From: Sophora flavescens
Lineage: Eukaryota; Streptophyta; Magnoliopsida; Fabales; Fabaceae
Assembly: GCA_030762895.1 (NCBI GenBank)
Contig: CM061064.1
Span: 241,711,909 to 241,775,908 of the forward strand
DNA: 64,000 bases
Direction of reading: 5' to 3'
Shown: positions 1 through 11,419 of the stretch, one piece after another
How positions within the stretch are numbered: position 1 is the first letter of the stretch
Layout of the letters: each line of letters opens with the position of its first letter
The notes under the pieces: model-generated
Database searches by the model: none
What the model saw: the letters and a program-made list of their open reading frames with translations, nothing else
Told to the model about the DNA's origin: nothing
Position numbers and translations under genes: made by a program

Positions 1-852
1 AAAACTGAATTGCTTCTTGTTTCTATTCTTTTTTATCAATCTTCTAAATTTCCTCACAAGCAATCCCATGTCTTCTTCTTCGGATTCTTCACTTTCATCA
101 AGGTGTTCATCTTCATCACTTTCTATTGATTCTTTGGAGATATGAGCCTTGAGTGAGAGTCCTTTCTTCCTTTTCTCCTTATCTTCATGACTTTTCAATC
201 TATTGAGTTCCATTTCGTGTTCTTTCAACTTGCCAAATAAATTAGCAATCTGCATGGTGTCTAGATCCTTTGCTTCAGTAATTGCAGTAATTTTTGGCTG
301 CCATTCATGACTCAAACATCTCATTATCTTGTTAATCTTTTTCTCATCTGTGATTGTATGTCCGAGTCCTTCTAGCTGGTTCACAATGTGTGTAAATGTC
401 TTTTGCAATTCATCTATCTCCTCACCATTATTAATGTGAAAGAGTTCATATTCATGGACTAGTGCATTCATTCTTGCTCTTTTCACATCGTTGGTTCCTT
501 CATGAGTGAGTTGAAGAGTATCCCACATTTGCTTTACCGTGTTGCAATTGGAGACCCTGAAAAACTCATCATAATTCAAAGCAGCTGTTATAATATTTTT
601 TGCCTTAGCATTATAACCAACTCTTCTTTTATCATCGTCATTCCAATAATTTTTTGGTTTAGTTTATTTATTTCCCTTATCATCAAGAATAAATGGAACA
701 TAGGGACCATTTTCAACAGCATCTAATACATCTAAACCTGCAGCCTCAAGAAAGATAAGCATTCTCTCTTTCCAATAAATGTATTGGGAGCCATTAAAGG
801 CAGGGGGTCTAGTGAGTGAAGCCCCATCACCCAGGATATCATTTGTAGCCAT
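1..852 (-). pseudogene. Ty1/copia gag (UBN2 type), partial and broken
   Basis: This is the N-terminal part of a copia gag polyprotein, which packages retrotransposon RNA into cytoplasmic particles. On the minus strand the ATG is at 852-850. The protein opens with a DUF4219/UBN2-like N-terminus containing RPPAFNGSQYIYWKERM, then a helical UBN2 region, then an acidic and lysine-rich stretch that runs off the window at position 1. An in-frame TAA at 666-664 stops the frame after 62 codons. The same frame stays open from there to position 1 (over 200 codons with clear gag character, for example the VKQMWDTLQLTHEG stretch), so this is a nonsense mutation in an otherwise preserved gag. It lies directly downstream of the PBS and 5' LTR at 903-2648. 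Protease, integrase and RT would lie outside the window to the left. Confidence 0.9.
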
Positions 853-883
853 CTCTTGAAGCTATTAAGCTTTGTATCAAGAG

Positions 884-900
884 TTTTAGCCCAGATGCCA
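884..900 (-). other. Primer binding site of the copia element
   Basis: Two bases inside the LTR edge the minus strand reads TGGCATCTGGGC. This matches the usual copia initiator-Met PBS TGGTATCAGAGC at 9 of 12 positions. Its place, between the LTR end and the gag start, fits a PBS, but the match is degenerate and another tRNA is possible. Confidence 0.6.
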
Positions 901-1602
901 ATTGTTGGTAATGGCTACAATCTCGAGAGGGGGGGGGGGGTGAATCGAGATATTGAAAACTTTTTCAACAATTTAAAGCAAAATAGAGTTTTCTTAAAGA
1001 AAATTGGTTTTCACTCAATTTTAATTCCCAAGAATTAGGTTATGTAACAAGTAATGATGTTAAGAAGAATTATAAGAAGTAACAACAAGTTTAACACAGA
1101 TTGCAGATCAAAGATACAAGTTAACAAGCATTCTTAAAACTCATTCACAACACACAAGTGCATATAATATGTATATGGAGTTTAGAGATGAGAAGAACAC
1201 GCAAAACGATTTATCCTGGTTCGGCTACCTCCTCTGGTAAGCCTACATCCAGTCCCACACTCTGATTTTCTCCACTATAACTAGAAATTACAATATCCAA
1301 TACAACATTCACAAGGATAACCTCCTTGCTCAATAACACACCAAAAAGCACACTTGCTTTTCTATACCCAAGGATCCCTTCTATCCTTGTTCAATCGTAA
1401 GAGATACCCTCTCTTAATCACACTAATTCACAGAAAGAATTGAGTAGAAGAAAGACTCTAAAAGTCTGATTATACAAATTGAAGTTCTAAGAAATATCAC
1501 ACATTTCTCTCAAATATGAAGCACTTTTGGAAGCTTTTGAATCTTTCGTATTTTCACTTTCAGGATGTGTAAGGTTATTGTAAAGTGTTCCTTTGATCCC
1601 TC

Positions 1603-1610
1603 TTTATATA
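1603..1610 (-). promoter_or_regulatory. TATA box of the copia LTR
   Basis: The minus strand reads TATATAAA in the context TTCTATATAAAGAGG, about 700 bp before the LTR 3' edge. Transcription would start near 1570 and run leftward into gag. Confidence 0.7.
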
Positions 1611-1892
1611 GAAAACAAGTTATAGTCGTTGAGATCAATTAAAATAGATTTTGATCTGATTTAACAAAATCTGTTTTCTTGATTCTCGTTCTTGAAATAA
1701 GGTTCTGATTGTTATTGTAGAATTCTCGTCCATCTTGAAAATAACCGTTTCCATCTAGCCATTAAGATTTTACATTCGGATGGGCTAGTAGATGAGCTCC
1801 ATTTAGTACTTTAGTGGATGGAGCTTCTCATTAAGGACTTAGTAAGTCCAAAGAGCGTAACCTTAGTAGACGAGCTCCATATGCCACTTTAG

Positions 1893-2146
1893 TAGACGAG
1901 CGCTTCTTGTAACTTCAATATACGAGTGCTTCTGTTACTTTATTGGACGTGAGCTACTGTCACTTTAGTAGACGCGAGCTTCTGTTACTTTAGTATACGC
2001 GAGCTTCTGTTACTTTAGTAGACACGAGCTTCTGTCACTTTAGTAGACGCGAGCTTCATTTACTTTAGTAGATGCGAGCTTTTGTCACTTTAGTATACGT
2101 GAGCTTCTGTTACTTTAGAAGACACGAGCTTCTATTGCTTTAGTAG
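1893..2146. repeat. 25-bp minisatellite in the copia LTR
   Basis: About ten imperfect copies of a roughly 25-bp unit, whose core on the + strand is ACTTTAGTAGACGCGAGCTT. A looser, older version extends left to about 1795. The array lies upstream of the minus-strand TATA box, in U3. Confidence 0.85.
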
Positions 2147-2354
2147 TTCATTGGACGTCAGCTTTTTATCACTTCATTGGACGTCAGCTTTTTAGTAATT
2201 CATTAGACGTCAGCTTTTTATCACTTCATTGGACGTCAGCTTTTTAGTAGTTCATTGGACGTCAGCTTTTTATCACTTCATTGGACGTCAGCTTTTTAGT
2301 AGTTCATTGGACGTCAGATTTTTATCACTTCATTGGACGTCAACTTTTTATCCC
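2147..2354 (-). promoter_or_regulatory. Eight-copy 26-bp array with TGACGT and CCAAT motifs
   Basis: Eight units start at 2147, 2173, 2199, 2225, 2251, 2277, 2303 and 2329, exactly 26 bp apart. The core on the minus strand is TGACGTCCAATGAA. Alternate units end in TATCAC or TAGTAG, giving a 52-bp super-period. TGACG is the core of plant bZIP/as-1 sites, and CCAAT is the NF-Y site. The array is about 540-750 bp upstream of the LTR TATA box. That it acts as an enhancer is inference. Confidence 0.75.
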
Positions 2355-2882
2355 GGTGTTGGACGAGCGCTTATATTATCCTTTGTAAAAATTAGATTCT
2401 TCTTAAATTTAAGTGCTTCACCTAAGAAATCAAATGTGCTATTTTTACAATAGCATCTAAAGTATAAGATCTTCATTGCTTGATGCTTTAGTCCTTATCG
2501 ATTGCTTTGTGTCCTTGGTGTTCCATCCTTTAATCCTTGATTTATCTTTTTCACGAGTGATCTTACGTGCAACTTAACACATAATAAGTATATAGTCAAA
2601 ATCAAAAATCTTATGCAAAATACACTTTGTTTGTCATACATCAAAACATGAATGAGGGTGATGAGCCTCTGTTTGACTGGTTTTATAACTAGTAAAGACC
2701 TTGGCTTTGTGCTTATTTTATATCATTTTCACCCAAATTAGACTTGATTGTCCTTAAGTAGTATTTTGAGTCTGTAAATTGTTTTTAAGTTAATTTAGTT
2801 GATTTAGAGTGAATAAAGTATTTACTTTTATTTTCTGTTTTTCAGGTTACTAAAATAAAATAGAATAATTCTGGAGTTTCTT

Positions 2883-3265
2883 GCCTCGCGAGAAGGCTGC
2901 TCGCCTCGCGACCCCGAAGCTGACTGTTCCAAGAAAATGCAAAGTCTCTGGTTCGCCCCGCGAATATATGGCTCGCCTCGCGAGTCATCCAACCATGAAA
3001 AGTCAGAGACGATCACGGTTTACCCGTGTTGAAGATCACGGCCGTGGCAGTTTTGAAGTTGAAGCGTTCGCCTCGCGAGATTTCCTTCGCCTCGCGAATA
3101 CTTGAAAGTCAGAAGCCATCACGGTTTGGGCATGTTGAAGGTCACGGGCGTTACAGTTGAGAATTTGAAGAGTTCGCCTCGCGAAGATATGCTCGCCTCG
3201 CGAGAAGACAAAGAGTTGCAGACCTTTCGCATAATTCGCCTCGCGAGCAGTGCTTCGCCTCGCGA
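2883..3265. promoter_or_regulatory. Array of ten TCGCCTCGCGA-type palindromes upstream of the TATA box
   Basis: Ten copies of a motif with core TCGCCTCGCGAG, centred on the palindrome TCGCGA, start near 2883, 2901, 2952, 2972, 3067, 3086, 3173, 3192, 3235 and 3254. They come in five pairs, about 18-20 bp apart within a pair. Between pairs lie ATCACGG...CCGTG-type motifs (3011-3050 and 3118-3155). The array ends about 25 bp before the TATA box. The 3' LTR repeats it at 4994-5376 with a few C-to-T changes. A regulatory role is inferred. Confidence 0.8.
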
Positions 3266-3287
3266 GGACTTGGATTCCAGAAACGTG

Positions 3288-3295
3288 TATATAAA
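3288..3295 (+). promoter_or_regulatory. TATA box of element A 5' LTR
   Basis: TATATAAA in the context CGTGTATATAAAGCAG, just downstream of the palindrome array. Transcription is expected to start near 3320. Confidence 0.75.
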
Positions 3296-4027
3296 GCAGT
3301 TTTAGGCAGAACTGAAGAGGAGAATCAGAGTTAGCCAGTTTTGGCTAATCTTTGGTAGACAGTAGTAGTAGTTTTCAGTAGTTTATTTCTTTTCTTTTGT
3401 GTTTTACTTTTGTAATGGAGAATTAGTCTCCTAGATTAATCTACTATAATTGGTTTCTGTTAACACTTGAGGTTCTATATTCCCTGTTTAGTTGCTTTTC
3501 TCTTTTCAATGCCATGATGTATGTTTCTGTTTGTTATTTCAGGAATATATAGTGTTGTATTGTTTCATTTCGGTGATGCTATGTTCCTATATATAATCGT
3601 GTTTGTTATTTCGCGTGTGTTCATTCATGTTCGTTTGTTCATGAGAGCTTAACCCCGTTTGTTATTTCGGGAATAGGAGCATGCATCCGTAGTAGTGATT
3701 GCGTTGTTAATTGTTGCTACAACCAGGAGGGGATTAGTATCTGCTTAGGATTTGCATGAACCAATGATAGTGGGAAACTGAGAACAGTAGGTTAATCGCT
3801 TTTGTTTATTTGCTAATTTCTTAAACTGCTTTGTTTCTTTTCTCTGTTTTTGATTTGTTTCCTTAATTTAGTTTTAAATCTCAAAACCCCCATTTCTAAC
3901 TTTTACTAATTTTCTGTTAATAATAACAACATCTAAAGAGTCCTTGAGAGACGATCCGAGTTGTCGCACTATACTGCATTATTTTATAATCGCTCGTTCT
4001 TTTTGGCGTGTGGCGACAGCGCGGTCA

Positions 4028-4769
4028 AAAATTGGCGCCGTTGCCGGGGACTCTGGTTTGTTGTTATTAGCAGAAAATAATTTTTGTTAAAAAAAAGTGC
4101 AAAAATTTCAAATGATAGAAAAATAAAAAGAGGAAAAAAAGAAAAGAAGAAGTATTTGAATAAAAGGCTGTAGCCACCCAGAAGAATAAAGAAAAAAAAT
4201 TAAGAAAGGAACTTGAGTTAAATTCAAAGTGTAAATAATGTTCATGCTCTCTTAGTTCCTAGGGTCTTCAGCCTAGTTCCTTTGTATATCCTACCCTTAG
4301 CTAGGCCCCATTACAACCCATAAAAGACCTTCTGATGTTGCTTGCATGTTTTCTGTGGGAACCATTAGGAGATGAAAATCAAATTTATGGGAAGTGCTCT
4401 GAAAAGTGAACTGAGTGAAATGTTGCCAGCCTAGACTAAAATTGAGTGCTTGAGTGAACACTAAATTTCCCTTGTGAGGAAGGCAGTTGTTTGGATTTGG
4501 TGATCTTCCTCTTGTGTGTAACTTAGATCCCCTGCTTTGATTATTGATTGTCTGAATGATAAATTTCTCAAATGTTTAGAATAAATGAATGTGGGGATTG
4601 ATTTGTTTGAAAGGGGGAACATTGAAAAATATTTTGATAAATTGCTTGAAATTTGTGTGAAAGTTGATTGAATTCTTAAGCTTGCCATGTTTTGCCAGGT
4701 CTTGAGTCTTTTTAAGTTTTTAAGTTTTAGTTTGCTTGGGGACAAGCAAAGTTTAAGTTTGGGGTATTT
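4028..4769 (+). other. Non-coding interior of element A (PBS to PPT)
   Basis: The PBS TGGCGCCGTTGCCGGGGA lies at 4033-4050, five bases after the LTR, and is complementary to the 3' end of plant tRNA-Asp. An A-rich leader follows (4078-4210). The rest resembles the 3' untranslated interior of gypsy elements, including a stretch like ATTACAACC...AAAAGACCT that recurs in element B near 55785-55815. The purine tract AAGTTTGGGG ends a few bases before the 3' LTR. The longest frames are short and match no gag, protease or RT motif. Confidence 0.85.
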
Positions 4770-6138
4770 TGATGAGCCTCTGTTTGACTGGTTTTATAAC
4801 TAGTAAAGACCTTGGCTTTGTGCTTATTTTATATCATTTTCACCCAAATTAGACTTGATTGTCCTTAAGTAGTATTTTGAGTCTGTAAATTGTTTTTAAG
4901 TTAATTTAGTTGATTTAGAGTGAATAAAGTATTTACTTTTATTTTCTGTTTTTCAGGTTACTAAAATAAAATAGAATAATTCTGGAGTTTCTCGCCCCGT
5001 GAGAAGGCTGCTCGCCTCGCGACCCCGAAGCTGACTGTTCCAAGAAAATGCAAAGTCTCTGGTTCGCCCCGCGAATATATGGCTCGCCTCGCGAGTCATC
5101 CAACCATGAAAAGTCAGAGACGATCACGGTTTACCCGTGTTGAAGATCACGGCCGTGGCAGTTTTGAAGTTGAAGCGTTCGCCTCGCGAGATTTCCTTCG
5201 CCTCGCGAATACTTGAAAGTCAGAAGCCATCACGGTTTGGGCATGTTGAAGGTCACGGGCGTTACAGTTGAGAATTTGAAGAGTTCGCCTCGTGAAGATA
5301 TGCTCGCCTCGCGAGAAGACAAAGAGTTGCAGACCTTTCGCATAATTCGCCTCGCGAGCAGTGCTTCGTCTCGCGAGGACTTGGATTCCAGAAACGTGTA
5401 TATAAAGCAGTTTTAGGCAGAACTGAAGAGGAGAATCAGAGTTAGCCAGTTTTGGCTAATCTTTGGTAGACAGTAGTAGTAGTTTTCAGTAGTTTATTTC
5501 TTTTCTTTTGTGTTTTACTTTTGTAATGGAGAATTAGTCTCCTAGATTAATCTACTGTAATTGGTTTCTGTTAACACTTGAGGTTCTGTATTCCCTGTTT
5601 AGTTGCTTTTCTCTTTTCAATGCCATGCTGTATGTTTCTGTTTGTTATTTCAGGAATATATAGTGTTGTATTGTTTCATTTCGGTGATGCTATGTTCCTA
5701 TATATAATCGCGTTTGTTATTTCGCGTGTGTTCATTCATGTTCGTTTGTTCATGAGAGCTTAACCCCGTTTGTTATTTCGAGAATAGGAGCATGCATCCG
5801 TAGTAGTGATTGCGTTGTTAATTGTTGCTACAACCGGGAGGGGATTAGTATCTGCTTAGGATTTGCATGAACCAATGATAGTGGGAAACTGAGAACAGTA
5901 GGTTAATCGCTTTTGTTTATTTGCTAATTTCTTAAACTGCTTTGTTTCTTTCCTCTGTTTTTGATTTGTTTCCTTAATTTAGTTTTAAATCTCAAAACCC
6001 CCATTTCTAACTTTTACTAATTTTCTGTTAATAATAACAACATCTAAAGAGTCCTTGAGAGACGATCCGAGTTGTCGCACTATACTGCATTATTTTATAA
6101 TCGCTCGTTCTTTTTGGCGCGTGGCGACAGCGTGGTCA
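4770..6138 (+). repeat. Element A 3' LTR
   Basis: Same length as the 5' LTR (1369 bp), with about a dozen substitutions, mostly transitions. TATA box at 5399-5406. Followed directly by the GAGGG target duplication. Confidence 0.95.
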
Positions 6139-6143
6139 GAGGG

Positions 6144-6157
6144 CTTAGTCTTACACC
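6144..6157. other. Short unassigned junction before the satellite
   Basis: With element A and one GAGGG removed, the copia LTR edge at 2648 is followed by TGAATGAGGG and then CTTAGTCTTACA before a recognisable monomer starts at CCGAGTTCTCTGG. These 20-odd bases match neither the satellite nor either LTR. They mark the edge of the array or filler DNA. Confidence 0.6.
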
Positions 6158-9100
6158 GAGTTCTCTGGCACAGACCAGTGCGCAGTCCATGATGTTCCTT
6201 CACTTAAATGGTCCTAACTTACTCATCTTAAGCCCAATTAAGGCATATGATACCTTGTTGGAAAGCTTATTCAGAGGCCCTTAATTTGGTCTAGGGTTAG
6301 GTCATGATTAATAAGCATAAATAGCAGTTTACAGTCGCACAAGCCAGGGAGAGACGAAAATTAGACAACTTTTGCAATCATTGTTTTTGCTTTTACATTA
6401 TTGGGCTTAATTGCTAAACATTGTTAATTTTCGGATTTTTCACTCATCTTGACATTGTTTCCTTGCACAGAGCATAACTAGAGTTACAGCTATCGGATTT
6501 TGGTGATCTTGTTGTCCCAAGAAAGATAACGAAGAGACCAACAATTTCAGCTTTCACAAGAATTGTCAAATTAGGCCAAAATCAAGGCCATATTGGGTCC
6601 CGAGTTCTCTGGTACGAATCAGTGCGCAGTCAATGATGTTCCTTCATCTTAAATGGGACTGACTTACACATCTTAAGCCCAATTAAGGCATATGATACCT
6701 TGTCGGAAAACTTATTCAGAGGCCCTTAGTTTGGTCTAGGGTTAGGTCAAGATTAATAAGCATAAATAGCAGTTTACAGTCGCACAAGCCAGAGAGAAAC
6801 GGAAATTAGACAACTTTTACAATCATTGTTTTTGTTTTTATATTATTAGGCTTAATTGGGATTTATTGCTAAACATTGTTAATTTTGGGATTTTTCACTC
6901 ATCCTGACCTTGTGTTGGCTTGCGCAGAGCATAACTAGAGCTACAGATATCTGATTTTGGTGATCTTGCTGTCCCTAGAAAGATATGGAAGAGACCTACA
7001 ATTTCAGGTTTTACAAGAATTGTCAAATTAGGCAAAAAAGTAAAGGCTAAATTGGGTCCCGAATTCTTTGGCGTGGATCAGTGCGTAGTCCATGATGTTC
7101 CTTCACTTAAATGGGCCTAACTTAGACATCTTAAGCCCAATTAAGGCATATGATATCTTGTTCAAAGCTTATTCAGAGTCCTTTAATTTGGTCTAGGGTT
7201 AGGTCAGGATTAATAAGCATAAATAGTAGTTTACAGCCGCACAAGCCAGAGAGAGATATAAATTAGACAACTTTTACATTCATTCTTTTTACTTTTACAT
7301 TATTGGGCTTAATTGCTAAACATTGTTAATTTTTGGATTTTTCAACCATCCTGACCTTGTTGCCTTGCGCAGAGCATAACTAGAGCTACAGATATCGGAT
7401 TTTGGTGATCTTGCTGTCCCAAGAAAGATAAAGAAGAGACCTACAGTTTCAGACTTCACAAGAATTGTCAAATTAGGCCAAAATCAAGGCTAAATTGGGT
7501 CCCGAGTTCTCGGGCGCGGATTAGTGTGCAGTCCATGATGTTCCTTCACTTAAATGGGCCTAACTTACTCATCTTAAGGCCAATTAAGGCATATGATACC
7601 TTGTTGGAAAGGTTATTCAGAGGCCCTCAATTGGGTCTAGGGTTAGTTCAGGATTAATAAGCATAAATAGCAGTTTACTGCCACACAAGCCAGATAGAGA
7701 CGGAAATTACACAACTTTTACAATCATTGTTTTTGCTTTTAAATTATTGGGCTTAATTGCTAAACATTGTTAATTTTCGGATTTTTCACTCATCATGACC
7801 TTGTTGCCTTGAGCAGAGCATAACTAGAGCTACAGATAGCGGATTATGGTGATCTTGCTGTCCGTAGAAAGATAAGGAAGAGACCTACAATTTCATATTC
7901 ACTAGAATTGTCAAATTAGGCCAAAATCAACGCTAAATTGGGTCCCGAGTTCTCTGGCACAGATCAGTGCGCAGTCCATGATGTTCCTTCACTTAAATGG
8001 GCCTAACTTACTCATCTTAAGCCCAATTAAGGCATATGATACCTTGTTGAAAAGCTTATTCAGAGGTTCTTAATTTGATCTAGGGTTAGGTCAGGATTAA
8101 TAAGCATAAATAGCAGTTCACATCCGCACAAGCAAGAGGTAGACGAAAATTACACAACTTTTACAATCATTGTTTTTACTTTTACATTATTGGGCTTAAT
8201 TGCTAAAAATTGTTAATTTTCGGATTTTTAACTAATCCTGACCTTGTTACCTTGAACAGAGCAAAACTAGAGCTACAGATATCGGATTTTGGTGATCTTG
8301 CTGTCCCTAGAAAGATAAGAAAGAGACCTACAATTTGAGGTGTCACAAGATTTGTCAAATTAGGCCAAAATAAAGGCTAAATTGGGTCTCGATTTCTCTG
8401 GCACGGATCAGTGCGTGGTCCATGGTATCCTTCACGTAAATGGGCCTAACTTGCTCATCTTAAACCCAATTAAGGAATATGATACCTTGTGGGAAAGCTT
8501 ATTCAGAAGCCCTTAATTTGGTATAAGGTAAGGTCAGGATTAATAAGCATAAATAACAGTTTACAACCGCACAAGCCACAGAGAGACAGAAATTAGATAA
8601 CTTTTACAATCGTTATTTTTGCTTTTACATTCTTGGCCTTAATTGGGCTTAACTGCTAAACATTGTTAATTTTCAGATTTTTCACTAATCCTGACCTTGT
8701 TGCCTTGCGCACAACATAACTAGAGCTACAGATATCGGATTTTGGTGATCTTGCTGTCCCAAGAAAGATAAATAAGAGACCTACAATTTCAGGTTTCACA
8801 AGAATTGTCAAATTAGGCCAAAATCATGGCTAAACTGGATCCCGAGTTCTCTGACGCGGATCAGTGCGCAGTCCATGATGTTCCTTCACTTAAATGGGCC
8901 TAACTTACTCATCTTAAGCTCAATTAAGGCATATGATACCTTGTTGGAAAGCTTATTCAGATGGCCTTAATTGGGTTTAGGGTTAGGTCAGGATTAATAA
9001 GCATAAATAGCAGTTTACATCCTCACAAGCAAGAGAGAGACGGAAATTAGACAACTTTTACAATCATTGTTTTTGCTTTTAAATTATTGGGCTTAATTTC

Positions 9101-11419
9101 TAAACATTGTTAATTTTTGAATTTTTCACTCATCATGACCTTGTTGCTTTGCGCAGAGCATAACTAGAGTTATAGATAGCGGATTATGGTGATCTTGCTG
9201 TCCCTATAAAGATAAGGAAGATACCTACAATTTCAGGTTTCACTAGAATCGTCAAATTAGGCCAAAATCAAGGCTAAATTTGGTCCCGAGTTCTCTGGCA
9301 CGGATCAGTGCGTAGTCCATGATGTTCCTTCACTTAAATGGGCCTAACTTACTCATCTTAAGCCCAAATAAGGCATATGATACTTTGTTGGAATGCTTAT
9401 TCAGAGGCCCTTAATTTGGTCGAGGGTTAGGTCAGGATTAATAAGCATAAATAACAGTTTACAGCCGCACAAGAAAGAGGGAGACGAAAATTAGATAGCT
9501 TTTACAACCATTGTTTTGGCTTTTACATTATCGGTTTTAATCTGGCTTAATTGCTAAACATTGTTAATTTTCGGATTTTTCACTAATCCTGACCTTGTTG
9601 CCTTGAGCAGAGCATAAATAGAGCTACATGAATCAGATTTTGGTGATCTTGTTGTCCCTAGAAAGACAAGGAAGAGACCTACAATTTCAGGTTTCACAAG
9701 AATTATCAAATTAGGCCAAAATCAAGGCTAAATTGGGTCACGAGTTCTCTGGCACGGATCAGTGCGCGATCCATGGTGTCCTTCACGTAAATGGGCCTAA
9801 CTTACTCATCTTAAACCCAATTAAGGAATATGATACCTTGTGGGAAAGCTTATTCAGAAGCCCTTAATTTGGTATAAGGTAAGGTCAGGATTAATAAGCA
9901 TAAATAGCAGTTTACAACCGTACAAGCCATAGAGAGACGGAAATTAGAGAACTTTTACAATCGTTATTTTTGCTTTTACATTATTGGGCTTAATTGCTAA
10001 ACATTGTTAATTTTCATATTTTTAACTAATCCTTACCTTGTTACCTTGAACAGAGTAAAACTAGAGCTACATATATCAGATTTTGGTGATCTTGCTGTCC
10101 CTAGAAAGATAAGAAAGAGACCTACAATTTCAGGTTTCACAAGATTTGTCAAATTATGCCAAAATCAAGGCTAAATTGGGTCTCGATTTCTCTGGCACGG
10201 ATCAGTGCGCAGTCCATGGTGTTCTTTCACGTAAATGGGCCTAACTTGCTCATCTTAAACCCAATTAAGGAATATGTTACCTTGTGGGAAAGCTTATTCA
10301 GAAGCCTTTAATTTGGTATAGGGTTAGGTCAGGATTAATAAGCATAAGTAGCAGTTTACAGCCGCACAAGCCACAGAGATACGGAAATTAGAGAACTTTT
10401 ACAATCGTTATTTTTGCTTTTACATTCTTCGCCTTAATTGGGCTTAATTGCTAAACATTGTTAATTTTCGGATTTTTCACTAATCCTTACCTTGCTACCT
10501 TGCGCACAGCATAACTAGAGCTAAAGATATCGGATTTTTGTGATCTTGTTGTCCCTAGAAAGATAACCAAGAGACCTACAATTTCAGGTGTCACAAGAAT
10601 TGTCAAATAAGGCCAAAATCATGGATAAATTGGGTCCCGAGTTCTCTGGTGGGGATAAGTGCGCAGTCCATGATGTTCCTTCACTTAAATGGGCCTAACT
10701 TACTCATCTTAATCCCAATTAAGGCATATGACATCTTGTTGGAAAGCTTATTTAGAGGCCCTTAATTTCGCCTAGGGTTAGGTCAGGATTAATAAGCATA
10801 AATAGCAGTTTACAGCCGCACAAGCCAGAGAGAGACGGAAATTAGACAACTTTTATAATCATTGTTTTTGCTTTTAAATTATTGGGCTTAATTGCTAAAC
10901 ATTGTTAATTTTCGGATTTTTCACTCATCATGATCTTGTTGCCTTGCGCAGAGCATAACTAGAGCTAAAGATAGCGGATTATGGTGATCTTGCTGTCCCT
11001 AGAAAGATAAGGAAGATACCTACAATTTCAGGTTTCACAAGAATTGTCAAATTAGGCCAAAATCAAGGTTAAATTGGGTCCAGTGTTCTCTGGCGTGGAT
11101 CAGTGCACAGTCCATGATGTTCCTTCACTTAAATGGGCCTAACTTACTCATCTTAAGCCCAAATAAGGCATATGATACTTTGTTGGATGCTTATTCAGAG
11201 GCCCTTAATTTGGTCGAGGGTTAGGTCATGATTAATAAGCATAAATAGCAGTTTACAGCTGCACAAGCCAGAGAGAGATTGAAATTAGACAACTTTTACA
11301 ATCATTGTTTTTGCTTTTACGTTATTGGGCTTGATTGCTAAAAATTGTTAATTTTTCGATTTTTCACCCATCCTGACCTTGTTGCCTTGCACAGTGCATA
11401 ACTAGAGCTACAGATATCA

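Larger units (their letters stand above)
903..2648 (-). repeat. 5' LTR of the minus-strand copia element
   Basis: Read on the minus strand, the LTR starts TGTTTTGATGTATG at 2648 and ends CCATTACCAACA at 903, so it has the canonical TG...CA ends, with the PBS and gag beyond. It is 1746 bp. It contains a run of twelve G (929-940), a TATA box (1603-1610) and two minisatellites upstream of that TATA (1893-2146 and 2147-2354). The second LTR is outside the window, so LTR identity and the target duplication cannot be checked. The right-hand flank, TGAAT at 2649-2653, is the candidate duplication. Confidence 0.85.
2659..4027 (+). repeat. Element A 5' LTR
   Basis: Starts TGATGAGCCTCTG and ends GCGCGGTCA. 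It contains a cluster of GC-rich palindromic motifs (2883-3265), a TATA box at 3288-3295, and a T-rich region downstream. Short open frames across it (for example around 2881-3305) are accidental and are not conserved as proteins. Confidence 0.95.
2659..6138 (+). mobile_element. Element A: complete non-coding LTR retrotransposon
   Basis: Two LTRs of 1369 bp each (2659-4027 and 4770-6138) flank only 742 bp of interior. The 5-bp sequence GAGGG is present immediately left (2654-2658) and right (6139-6143), a perfect target duplication. The interior has a tRNA-Asp-type PBS at its left and a purine-rich tract at its right, but no coding capacity, so mobilisation must use proteins from another element. 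The 3' end (GACAAGCAAAGTTTAAG, then GTTTGGGG) closely matches element B at 50240-57838, pointing to a Ty3/gypsy helper. The two LTRs differ at about a dozen bases by eye (about 1 %), so insertion is recent. In size it lies between TRIM and LARD elements. Confidence 0.93.

Noticed and set aside
929..940. Twelve-G run as a functional G-quadruplex
   Set aside because: A single homopolymer in the LTR edge region; variable-length slippage or sequencing error is the simpler explanation.
2881..3305. Short frames in element A LTR, repeated at 4939-5416
   Set aside because: Same reason: duplicated LTR promoter sequence, with Ser/Arg-rich translation from the TCGCGAG motifs.
4461..4745. 94-codon minus-strand frame in element A interior
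   Set aside because: It lies in the non-coding 3' interior that is shared with gypsy elements; no known motif.
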